A stretch of 64,000 bases of DNA from positions 1-64,000 of the IMG/VR virus record IMGVR_UViG_3300042350_003081. One strand, 5' to 3'. A program made the position numbers and the translations under genes. The notes under the pieces are model-generated. The model was not told where the DNA came from, did not search any database, and worked only from the letters and a program-made list of their open reading frames with translations. Origin of the DNA: a virus. Of this stretch, positions 33,684 to 42,500 are shown piece after piece (positions within the stretch are counted from its first letter, which is position 1; each line of letters opens with the position of its first letter).

Positions 33684-35072
33684 TTAATTGTTTTGTGTTT
33701 GAATTTCTTTTTCTTTTCTTTTAGATAAGAGTTCTCTAACTCTATTTTTATTTCTTTCTTCTTTTTGTTCTTCCATTCCTAAAAATGTCATAGAACTTTC
33801 GGTGTCGATATCTATCATTGCGTTATCAAATTTACAATTCTCAAATACAACTCCATCATCACCAATTCTTGATTTTGTTATCGCTATTGTTGCTAACTTT
33901 AACTCTTTTTGTTGTAGAGTCTTGGCTACAGTTATAATAACGTGCCCAACTTGTGCTTTCTTAATCGATCCACCCATTTGATCTGTTGTTACTACTTCAG
34001 ACGAAATAGATTGTCTATTACCTTGAGTTGCTGTCCATCCCACTAAATTAAGTTCGTGACACATGGCCTCAAATCCCCTCATAACCGAACCTTCACTTTT
34101 CCATTCGTCACCCAAATTCTTATCAGGAACAACACAATCAATGTAATCTAAAACAACCATATCAACCTTAACCCCATCAGCAATCATTTTTCTAATTTGA
34201 TTTTTTAATTGTAACATCGTTACTGTGTCCGATGGTAATTTTTTCATGATTAGTTTGTTTAACATACTATCCTCAATCTCTTTAACTTTAGTCATCACTT
34301 CTTCTTTTCTCTCTGACAAATCATCAGGGTGGATTTTTGTCCACAAGGTAAAGTGTTTTCTCTGTATTATTTTTGAATTATCCTCAAAGAACACTTGGAG
34401 AACGTTATTACCTAAGTTAAATGCGTGGTTCGCAATCTTAGTTAAAATTGTAGACTTACCTACACCTGTTGGTGCTAAAATAACCCCAATTTCACCTCTC
34501 GCTAAACCACCTTTTAATAGTCTGTCAATACCTGGTATTCCCATTGGAATTGGGTGTCTATAGTCTTCATCAAGAACTTGTTCAAGATTTGAGAATACAT
34601 TCAACATTGATGTGTCTTTTGCTCCAACTTGTAATGCCTCCCTAACTAACTCTTCAAGAGTGTCGTAATTCTCAAACTCACCTCCGTCAATAATCTTTTG
34701 AGCCTTACCCATTACCTTTTGAAGTTCCTGTTGTTTACAAAACTTTAACGCCTTTTCTTGGACAAACCCCACACCATCGATAGGTGCGTCTTTAATCTTC
34801 TTAATAGTGTCAAGAACTATTTTTGATGCAATTTCTTGTTGTAGTTCTGATTTTGTAACCTGTTCAAGTGTCTCAAAAGATGGTGTGTGATCAAACTTAA
34901 CATAATACTCTCTAATCATCTGTATTATTATTTTGAAATATTTGTTTTCAAAATAGTTGTTCTCTATTACATCAATTATTGAATGTGAAAAATCCTTATC
35001 TAATATAATTTGATTTAGTAGTTGTAACTGAAATGTGTTACCTAAATATTCAAAATTTTTGCCCGTCGCCAT
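33684..35072 (-). CDS. Replicative DNA helicase, DnaB/gp41-like
   Basis: A 462-residue protein: helical N-terminal domain to about residue 155, then a RecA-type ATPase. Walker A is APTGVGKST at 200-208, Walker B is VDMVVLDYID near 303-312 and the H3/H4-like segment has GWTATQGNRQS, followed by QMGGSIKKAQVGH. This is the DnaB family that unwinds DNA at the fork, comparable in length to T4 gp41 (475). Its partner would be the primase at 3143-4042. The start MATGKNFEYL follows GAGTATTTATC by 24 bases. Confidence 0.9.
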   Translation of the reverse strand: MATGKNFEYLGNTFQLQLLNQIILDKDFSHSIIDVIENNYFENKYFKIIIQMIREYYVKFDHTPSFETLEQVTKSELQQEIASKIVLDTIKKIKDAPIDGVGFVQEKALKFCKQQELQKVMGKAQKIIDGGEFENYDTLEELVREALQVGAKDTSMLNVFSNLEQVLDEDYRHPIPMGIPGIDRLLKGGLARGEIGVILAPTGVGKSTILTKIANHAFNLGNNVLQVFFEDNSKIIQRKHFTLWTKIHPDDLSERKEEVMTKVKEIEDSMLNKLIMKKLPSDTVTMLQLKNQIRKMIADGVKVDMVVLDYIDCVVPDKNLGDEWKSEGSVMRGFEAMCHELNLVGWTATQGNRQSISSEVVTTDQMGGSIKKAQVGHVIITVAKTLQQKELKLATIAITKSRIGDDGVVFENCKFDNAMIDIDTESSMTFLGMEEQKEERNKNRVRELLSKRKEKEIQTQNN

Positions 35073-35107
35073 ACTTTTTTTCCTTTCGTTTGTAAAGATA
35101 AATACTC

Positions 35108-35557
35108 CTAGTTTTTGATTAATTCTGGATAAAAATAATTAAATTTTTGGCCTGAAAAAATGTCAGTAAAGTCCGACATGATCGTTTTTAACTTTGGGCG
35201 TAGGTCTACGGTATATCTGACCTTTGGGGGGTATGGTTTTGCGTCAAACTGCCTATGACAAATTGTCATGTCTCCAACCTTAAGAATTAAATTAAAATTT
35301 TCAGGTCCATTGGTAATGGATGTATTTAGTAGTTCTGAATTTTCTAAAATTTCATATCGATTTTCTAACATATAAACAACAGACCTCATTTTTAAGTCGT
35401 ATGTTAACTCTCGACACAGACGACTAACATGGTCATAAAGTTCTTCAGATTTGTAAGCGTTTCTATTAAAACCTCTCACGTTAAAAAATCTTTGGACAAC
35501 AATGTTGTCATTACACATTAACAAAAACTCTACTTTTGTTATATCTTGTTCCTTCAT
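35108..35557 (-). CDS. Hypothetical replication-region protein, 149 aa
   Basis: A soluble mixed alpha/beta protein starting MKEQDITKVEFLLMCNDNIV, with one Cys-Arg-Glu-Leu helix and a C-terminal FSGQKFNYFYPEL. I do not recognise the family. It lies between the FEN-type exonuclease (7-base gap) and the DnaB-type helicase, so a role as a helicase loader or replication accessory (compare T4 gp59) is possible but not shown by sequence. Confidence 0.55.
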   Translation of the reverse strand: MKEQDITKVEFLLMCNDNIVVQRFFNVRGFNRNAYKSEELYDHVSRLCRELTYDLKMRSVVYMLENRYEILENSELLNTSITNGPENFNLILKVGDMTICHRQFDAKPYPPKVRYTVDLRPKLKTIMSDFTDIFSGQKFNYFYPELIKN

Positions 35558-35564
35558 TTGTTTT

Positions 35565-36575
35565 TTATTTTTTTTTGTTTTTAAAATTTGTTTTTTCTTT
35601 TCTTGTTAACTTTAAGAATGGTTTTAAAAAACTAACCCAAGCGTCGTCACCCTTTGGTAGGTATTTAAAAAACCCGTCATTCATCATAAATCTAATTAGA
35701 TTTCTATGTCCTCTTCCGTCGGGATCCATCGACTCGGAATAATAAGATTCAACTAATTCTTTCCCTTCTTCACTTATTAGTGGTTCCGATAAATCCACAA
35801 GTTTTTTATTTATCTTGTAATACTCATCACCAAAAATACCATCTTTAGTTCTACCACTTAATAAGTTTTTTAAAGATTGATTGTCTTTATCTTCTTTTAA
35901 GAGTAATTCTCCTTTTGTTAAAATATCGTCGATATTTACCTCTTTGTCAAGTAACTCAGGAAATAACTTAACTAATGTTTTTTCTCCCAAATAATAAATT
36001 CCATTAATGTTGTCTGACTTATCACCAGATAATATTTTCCAAGTCTTAACGTTATAGTGTGGTATCTCAACATCATACATTTTAATCATATCTCCATTCT
36101 TATAATGTTTTTTAGTGCTTGGCGAATAGATACTCACATCTTCAGAGATAAGCTGTGTAAGGTCTCTATCACTTGAGAATATAGTTTTGTGTTCGTCTTT
36201 AGATATTTTACAATAGTATGCAATAATATCGTCGGCCTCACAATCATCAATTTCAATATGCCTTATAAACATCTCTTCAAGGTATTGTTTTACTCTTGTC
36301 TTTTGATATGAGAATGAATTTACTTGTTCTTCGGTATTTGCTTGTCTTCGGTTAAGTTTATAATTAGGATAAAATAATCTTCGTTGTGTTGAGTTACTTT
36401 CACTATCCCAACAAACCACAACCTTGTTGTAATTTCCTTCATCCAAAAATCTTCTGGTTGTGTTTAAGAAATGCCAAATCCCACCAACATGTTCTCCGTT
36501 ATTATAAAAATCTTTGACCCCACAAACCCCAATCTTCAGTAGATTGTTGCCGTCAATAACAAGAGTTTTAATCAT
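35565..36575 (-). CDS. 5'-3' exonuclease, FEN/T4 RNase H-like
   Basis: A 336-residue member of the PIN/FEN nuclease fold. LVIDGNN (D8) begins strand 1, VVVCWDSES the second acidic site, EADD at 113-116 the third, SSDRDLTQLI at 134-143 the fourth and GDKSDNINGI at 184-193 the helix-hairpin and last acidic cluster. It removes RNA primers and flaps from lagging-strand fragments. The C-terminal region is basic. It is about the same length as T4 RNase H (305). It precedes the 149-residue unknown gene with a short gap. Confidence 0.88.
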   Translation of the reverse strand: MIKTLVIDGNNLLKIGVCGVKDFYNNGEHVGGIWHFLNTTRRFLDEGNYNKVVVCWDSESNSTQRRLFYPNYKLNRRQANTEEQVNSFSYQKTRVKQYLEEMFIRHIEIDDCEADDIIAYYCKISKDEHKTIFSSDRDLTQLISEDVSIYSPSTKKHYKNGDMIKMYDVEIPHYNVKTWKILSGDKSDNINGIYYLGEKTLVKLFPELLDKEVNIDDILTKGELLLKEDKDNQSLKNLLSGRTKDGIFGDEYYKINKKLVDLSEPLISEEGKELVESYYSESMDPDGRGHRNLIRFMMNDGFFKYLPKGDDAWVSFLKPFLKLTRKEKTNFKNKKK

Positions 36576-36589
36576 TTGTATTTTTTAAA

Positions 36590-37573
36590 TTATTCGTCAA
36601 TATCATCATCAGATTCGTCCAAAGAATAATCTGAATAACCTAACTTTGTTTCCCAATAATCTGAATATTCTTTCTTATAGTTATCCAAAGATTCTTTTGT
36701 GTCTGCAATATAACCTTGTGGTACTGCAATTATCTTACCATCTTTATACCCAAGACCATTAACGTGATTCTTTAATATAGAAATTTTTGTTCTAATTGCG
36801 AACGATACTTTTCTACCATTCTTAGTCGCATCAATGTGACTAATACCCGCCTTTTTCTGATTACCAAACAAGAATACTAATGATGATGCCAACCATACCG
36901 CTTCACCACCTTTGGCCTTTATTTCAGGTTGACCAAATGGATTGTCAGGAAGTAACACCCATGGCTGATTTAAAATAACCAAAGTGTTGTAATATGGATA
37001 CTCTTCTTTTTTGGATTTTGAGATCCTCGAATGGATCCCCATACCGATCTTATCCGCTAACACTTTTGCATTGTGCATCCCACCACCTTTTCCATCAAAA
37101 GTCATCTGACAAGGCACGCTACCAATACTATCCCATAAAAACAATAAGTTATAAGGTATATCCCCCTTTTCTTGGGAATCAAGAATATTATTAATGAATT
37201 CTGTTGCTTGTTCAATCACATCAAACGAATCATTAAAAATGAACATACCATCATACTCACCAATTTCGTTTTTCTCCGCTTGTAACCCTAATTCAATTGC
37301 ATGTTCCCAAGACCATTTTTTCTCAGTAATAATAAGAACAGGTAAATGACCTTTCTTTTGTGCGTCAGCCGCCGCCAATATCATTGCCGTTGTTTTTGAT
37401 GTATTTGAATGTCCTAAGAACATATTAATACCTCCCATAATAGGTCCGGGTAATCCACAAGATCCCATGAACGCTTCACCACAATTATAAAAACTTTCGG
37501 GTTTATATTTTGTTTTGGTGGAAAACTTGCTTTTTATTGCGTCTAAACTAAATTCTTTCTTTTTCAATGCCAT
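36590..37573 (-). CDS. UvsX/RecA-like strand-exchange recombinase
   Basis: I use the inner ATG at 37573 (MALKKKEFSL), giving 327 residues; the upstream in-frame ATG adds 16 residues translated from the promoter region. The ATPase core has a degenerate Walker A, GHSNTSKTT (54-62, with Ser in place of the usual Gly before Lys), Walker B NLLFLWDSIG (142-151), and a later VILNQPWV that matches the RecA motif around the L2 region. T4 UvsX is also divergent at Walker A. It drives strand invasion in recombination-dependent replication with the SSB and the SbcD-like nuclease. Acidic C-terminus (DESDDDIDE). Confidence 0.85.
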   Translation of the reverse strand: MALKKKEFSLDAIKSKFSTKTKYKPESFYNCGEAFMGSCGLPGPIMGGINMFLGHSNTSKTTAMILAAADAQKKGHLPVLIITEKKWSWEHAIELGLQAEKNEIGEYDGMFIFNDSFDVIEQATEFINNILDSQEKGDIPYNLLFLWDSIGSVPCQMTFDGKGGGMHNAKVLADKIGMGIHSRISKSKKEEYPYYNTLVILNQPWVLLPDNPFGQPEIKAKGGEAVWLASSLVFLFGNQKKAGISHIDATKNGRKVSFAIRTKISILKNHVNGLGYKDGKIIAVPQGYIADTKESLDNYKKEYSDYWETKLGYSDYSLDESDDDIDE

Positions 37574-37600
37574 AATAATTAATAATTGTTTTATAAAATA

Positions 37601-37645
37601 TACATAAAAAAACGGGAACAATAAACTGCTCCCGTTATCTTTTTT
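37601..37645. terminator. Bidirectional intrinsic terminator between SSB and recombinase genes
   Basis: AACGGGA (37611-37617) pairs with TCCCGTT (37630-37636), flanked by a run of A on the left and a run of T on the right. On the minus strand the hairpin comes just after the SSB stop and is followed by a seven-T run, so it would end SSB transcription before the recombinase gene, which then has its own leader. Confidence 0.75.
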
Positions 37646-37654
37646 TAATTAAAA

Positions 37655-38524
37655 TTAGAATGGTAATTCTTCGTCAACCTCATCATTTGATTGTGGGTCG
37701 GAAACCTCTTTATTAGTTTTTGATGGTTTTGTTCCTCCCATTGAAACTTCAGAAGTTTCGCTATTAGAATAAACAAACCCTCCTTTTTCAGTATCCCATC
37801 TTGGTGTGTCACCTTTTGCGATAGCCTCTAAATACTCAATTGGTTTTTTAGAATAAACATCTTCCCAAGTCAACTCATCATTAATCCATGTTGACGCTTT
37901 TTTAGAATCTTCGTGGGTTGGTGACGGATCGTCATACATTACTGTTTGGATTACTGTGTAAAACGCTCCTTTTGGGGTTTTTGCCTTTGTAAGTTCAAGG
38001 ATTAAGTCACGACCATTATCAGAGTCAGTAACGTCACCTTTTGCTTTCCAAATTGGAATAATTTTGTCAAGAATTCCTTCTTGTTTGTAATTGTGTTTAA
38101 ATCTCCAAAATTTAACACCATCTTCTTCGTTATCACGATCAATTACTTTTACAATATAAAACTTACGTGATCTATATTGTGTTGCTAATTGTTTGTCGGA
38201 TTCACGACCTGTTGAAATCAACTCTTCATAAACCTCATTTAAAGGTGAACGTTCGTTGTCATTTTTTCCTGGATCATAGAACTTCTGCCATTTACCATCA
38301 ACATTGATTTCGTGAAACCAAACTTCCTTAAAGGGAGATGATCCATCTGTTGTAGGTAAAATACGTATCATTTTTTGACCTTGTTTTTCGTTGTCCTTAA
38401 GGATTGCCGCGAAATACTTTTTCATTCTTTCTTCTTGTGTGAATTTTGAAGTGGAAGAAGAACCACTTTGTTTTGAACTCTCATATTGAGCCAAAACTGC
38501 ATCTAAGACATTGTTTGTCGCCAT
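37655..38524 (-). CDS. Single-stranded DNA-binding protein, gp32-like
   Basis: A 289-residue protein with a gp32-type layout: short N-terminal cooperativity region, a core beginning near residue 40 (KMIRILPTTDGSSPFKEVWF) with alternating aromatic and basic residues through RSRKFYIVKVIDR and FKHNY, and a low-complexity acidic tail ending DEVDEELPF. The acidic tail with terminal Pro-Phe looks like bacterial SSB tails that recruit partner proteins. The position between the recombinase gene and the tail genes, with its own terminator, suggests high and separate expression. I do not see the zinc-binding cysteines of T4 gp32. Confidence 0.8.
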   Translation of the reverse strand: MATNNVLDAVLAQYESSKQSGSSSTSKFTQEERMKKYFAAILKDNEKQGQKMIRILPTTDGSSPFKEVWFHEINVDGKWQKFYDPGKNDNERSPLNEVYEELISTGRESDKQLATQYRSRKFYIVKVIDRDNEEDGVKFWRFKHNYKQEGILDKIIPIWKAKGDVTDSDNGRDLILELTKAKTPKGAFYTVIQTVMYDDPSPTHEDSKKASTWINDELTWEDVYSKKPIEYLEAIAKGDTPRWDTEKGGFVYSNSETSEVSMGGTKPSKTNKEVSDPQSNDEVDEELPF

Positions 38525-38600
38525 TGTGTATATAATTTATTAAAGGTTTACGTAGAAAATATAGTTATAAAAAGTAGGGTTGTCAATAAAGTATTTAAAA
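38525..38600 (-). promoter_or_regulatory. Probable SSB promoter region
   Basis: The gap after the terminator and before the SSB ATG contains, on the minus strand, CAACCCTACTTTTTATAAC and then CTATATTTTCTACG about 40 bases before the start. It lacks the TATTTATA element and instead has TATATTTTC, closer to the TATATTTTATA before the recombinase gene. Inferred from position only. Confidence 0.35.
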
Positions 38601-38634
38601 AAAATTTAAGAGAGGGTCGTTTATTTCCCTCTCT
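38600..38634 (-). terminator. Intrinsic terminator upstream of SSB, after the 232-aa gene
   Basis: AGAGAGGG (38609-38616) pairs perfectly with CCCTCTCT (38627-38634). On the minus strand the hairpin follows the stop of the 232-residue gene and is followed by TTAAATTTTTTTT. It isolates the SSB promoter region (38525-38600) from the tail genes upstream. Confidence 0.7.
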
Positions 38635-38639
38635 AATTA

Positions 38640-39338
38640 CTAAGAGTTATATCTGTTTAATAAAGTGTCGTCGTCGTCGTCATCCATAGGTTGATTAAAT
38701 GAATTTTCAATATCAGATGGGTTAAAATTTTCAACTTCATCATTTGTTAAAACATATTCATTTTTTCCACTTTTTTCCATTTCAACTTTTTTCTCATCGA
38801 AAAAATCGGCTAAATTTTGTTTAAATGGTCCAGAATCTAAACTTCTTAACTCTAATTTTTCTTGTGGGCTTTTTGGTCTAAACTTATCAAATTTAGTTTC
38901 TAACGAATCTATTTTAGAAACTAATTTATCCATTTCGGATAATTTTTCTTCCATATTTTTAATTTGATCAAACAAGTTGGTAAAATATTCTTCTTGTTTG
39001 TCAGCCATAGTTTTTTGAGAATCAACTAAATCTGTTATATCAAGTTCTTCAACACCTTCACCTTCTTCACCTTCTTCTCCTTCACCTCCTTCACCTCCAA
39101 CTTCTTCAACATCAGGGTCCGAAGCAACATCAACAGGTGTTGGTGGGGTTGTTGGTGCTCCTGCCGCAGCGGGATCTGCTGGAGGTGGTGGTGCTCCTGC
39201 CGCAGCGGGATCTGCTGGAGGTGGTGGTGGTGCTCCTGCCGCAGCGGGATCTGCTGGGGGAACATCTTGTTCAGTTATATATCGATTAATTGAATTGTAT
39301 CTAGCAATTTCATTTAATATTTTCTCATCTATTCTCAT
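38640..39338 (-). CDS. Acidic coiled-coil protein with Ala/Pro tandem repeats, 232 aa
   Basis: N-terminal helix (MRIDEKILNEIARYNSINRY), then three near-identical copies of an ADPAAAGAPPPP unit at about residues 28-65, a Glu/Gly-rich acidic tract, then a heptad-like coiled coil (QIKNMEEKLSEMDKLVSKID, about 130-150) and an acidic C-terminus with DDDDD. The organisation suggests an oligomeric, flexible structural or assembly protein rather than an enzyme. It sits at the end of the hub gene group. I do not recognise the family. Confidence 0.6.
   Translation of the reverse strand: MRIDEKILNEIARYNSINRYITEQDVPPADPAAAGAPPPPPADPAAAGAPPPPADPAAAGAPTTPPTPVDVASDPDVEEVGGEGGEGEEGEEGEGVEELDITDLVDSQKTMADKQEEYFTNLFDQIKNMEEKLSEMDKLVSKIDSLETKFDKFRPKSPQEKLELRSLDSGPFKQNLADFFDEKKVEMEKSGKNEYVLTNDEVENFNPSDIENSFNQPMDDDDDDTLLNRYNS
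39154..39257 (-). repeat. GC-rich tandem repeat coding Ala/Pro units
   Basis: Three copies of a 29-base core starting GGTGCTCCTGCCGCAGCGGG at 39154, 39190 and 39229 (periods 36 and 39). Copies are identical in the core and much richer in G and C than the surrounding AT-rich DNA, which suggests recent duplication by slippage. Confidence 0.8.
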
Positions 39339-39339
39339 A

Positions 39340-39564
39340 CTATCCGTTTAATAATGTTTTTATGCCATGTGTGGTCTCTACTTGTATTTTTTTAAATGCT
39401 CTCTTCGTATTGTCAACCCTCTCAATAAGACCATCTTTCATTCTTAGGGTATAACAATCACCAGTGTCTAGATCACAAACTTCTTTTGTTCCGTCACCCA
39501 TTTCTTTTTCAGATACTCTTGTGTTTTTTCCAAGATAATTATCTAATAATAATTTTGTATTCAT
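39340..39564 (-). CDS. Hypothetical protein, 74 aa
   Basis: A short protein starting MNTKLLLDNYLGKNTRVSEK, with a CDLDTGDCYTLRMKDGLIER beta-hairpin-like stretch and a basic C-terminus. No family recognised. It begins after GATATTTATAATAAAAC (core 39578-39585, 13 bases before ATG) and abuts the 232-residue gene, so it heads a small transcription unit of two genes. Confidence 0.55.
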   Translation of the reverse strand: MNTKLLLDNYLGKNTRVSEKEMGDGTKEVCDLDTGDCYTLRMKDGLIERVDNTKRAFKKIQVETTHGIKTLLNG

Positions 39565-39596
39565 AATTGTGTTTTATTATAAATATCTACATTATT

Positions 39597-42500
39597 TTAT
39601 TTTTTAAAGAATGACGTAAAAACATCGTAAGCTTTAATAAATTCGTTAGTAAGTTTAAGTATTTGGTTTGGGTCTTCTTCTATTTGTTTATAAACATTTG
39701 GTTCCTGATTAATTGGGTAATGAATAACATATTGTTTTGCTAAATTACTAACACTCGCCAAATCAGCATTATTTGGGTATTTTTGATTAAAAGTTGAAGA
39801 ATCTTGTCTTAAAAAAGTATTTATACCAGAAACTTTATTTAACACAAAGTTTACAAAATCGTTTGTGGATCTAAACGCAACAATTGGGATATTTTTATCT
39901 CTGCCTCTAACCACACAAAAGTATTTTCTATTTATATATTCGTAAAATGTGTCACCATATACCTCTTTAAGGTTAATAGTGCTATAGTTATTTTCATACG
40001 CAACAAGTTGATTTCCATTATTATTTCCTGAATCAACAAAAACATACATAAACGCCATTGCGGCAACATTAAATGAAGTTTCTCCGGTCATATCATAATT
40101 TCTTTGAATCATTAAAGTTCGTATTGTGTTAAAAAATTCGTTAGTGGATATAGTTGTTTGTTGTGGGGCGTCAACACCAACAAAATTATTATATCGACTA
40201 TTTAAACTTTCGGCACAATCTTGATTTTTAGTTAACGTATCTTGAGCATCTAAGTTTGAGATAACATTTGTCGCTTGGAATAAAATATTAACTGAGCTTG
40301 TTTTTTCTGTGGTTTCTTTTTCAACCACTTTAGCTTGAAGTTGTGATAATATCTGAGTATTAAGGGTTTGTAGAAAATTATCTATGGTTGGTAAACTATA
40401 AAAAGGTTGTCTCACCCCTTCAATAGTAGTGTTAAACTCTCCCTCACCAATTTGATGACTGACTTTAGTAATCATATATGGACCAGAAAACATAGGTATA
40501 TTTCTAATATTAAAATACATCATAGGTTGTATCAAAGCACATCCCATCATATCAACAGAACAACCATAACTTCTGTTTTTATATAAATTATATAAAGAAA
40601 CAGATTGCGATGTAGATCTTCTATTTTTACCTAAATTCGCCATTTGGTTTAACATTTCTAAAGATTCTGACGTTGGTTTTCCAGGATCTTGTGAGACACT
40701 AAAACTTTTAAAAATCTGTTGGGTTTGACTTGTTGGGTCCACATTAAACCCAACAACTTTGTTTGATTTTCCCCAATCCGTTTTATTTGTTTGATTTTCA
40801 GTTAGTGGGTTGTCACTAGCCCTTCTTAAGTCAAAAGCATCATCTCTAAATCTATAATCAACATTATCTTTCATGTTAAGATGTTCACTAGGTTTACTTA
40901 CATAATAACATAAAAACTTTGGTGAGCTTTCTCTATAATCAACATTTAAAAAAGTCCCAAACATTGTATTAGCAACGTCTAAAGTTCCATCAGGTCTTGG
41001 GGTTGGGTTTTTTTGATTGTCTTGTACGTTATAAAAATTAACATACGCAGGTAACATAAAGTGTTGGAAATTATTTTGAGTTAATATGGTCGTAATCATA
41101 TCAAGTAATGTATTTTTGTATGAGGTGCTTCCTTGATGTCTATCTGATGCTCCGTCCTCTAAAATATCTATAATTTTATAAATATCTACCAAAACTTTAT
41201 CACCAACATTTCTACTCGCCCTATCAACAAGTAATACGTCTTCAAAAAGAGTTTTACTTTCAAAATCAAAACCTGCAATCCAAGTGTCATTTAAAGCCTT
41301 AAATGTTTCCCAAAGTTCTAATCTTGTTTGTTCTGTAAATCCAGCTTCTAAAGGCGCCCTATTAGCCCCATCACCATCACCAATGAATACGTTTGGTAAT
41401 TGTTTTCTTACCGCTGGTAACATAACGTTTAAAACATTTCCAATATAATAATTATTTTGTTCGATATATCCATCCATCAATCCATAAAATTTAGCAACAT
41501 TTGTTCCGCTATTAGCAAAAGAAGTATTTGTTGGTAATCCAGGAGGTGCTTGTTGTTGTTGTGTGGTGGTTGTAGTTACCTGAACATTTTGAGATGAAGG
41601 TGAAACATTAACTATAGTTTTAACAAACTGAGGATCGTTTTGATTTAAAGATATTGACCCATAATAACTTTGTATAATTTCTTTTCTTAATTGTTCGTTT
41701 GTGGTGATTGATGCCGATGCGTTTTGACCTTGTTTTAATATTGTTCCATTTTGATCTCTTAAAACAGCGTATATGTTTGGCCCAAATTTATATATCGTTA
41801 CCGTACTACCACTTTGTAATGTTGCAAGTTCTATTGCATCCCCTTGATTATTTGGTGCCGATGGTAATTGAGGAGGTTGAGGTCCGTTTGGTGCGGGAAC
41901 AGGGTTAGATGGTGGAGCATTTATTGGTTGTGGCTTTGGTGGTGCGGCAAATCCATTTAATTTTTGTGTCGCATATATCTTAATTAAAGGTGTAAAATCA
42001 ATTACATTTTTTTCATTAAACTGAACATTAAGGTCTATAAAAAAGTCAGTTATATATGATCCTGAATTTTTATATTCTAATTGTGGAATTGTGGAATTAC
42101 CAACATAGAATTCAAGTGCCTCCCATGTTTTTGGGTTTTGTGTTTTTGATTGAGCTAAAGTAATTTGTGGTGGTAAATTTCCTTGTTCGTATGAACTATA
42201 ACTTATTGGATTTTCAATGTATCTTGTTGAAAATGTGTAAAATAGCCTTTTATCAAAATTACTTGGGTTACCAAATTTAAACACAACATCATACTCCATA
42301 AATGATTTTAAATTGGATTGGAAGATTGTATTTTGATTTTCAATTACTGATTGTAGTTTTGTTTCAGGAGATGTTCCAACTGGTTTTGAAACTTTCATTA
42401 AAGATCTCATAAATAAATGAAAGTTTTGATAAGTTGGTTCACTATCTGTTTTTTGTCTTGTAAAACTATTATCATTAAGAGGTAAAATATTAGTAAAGTC

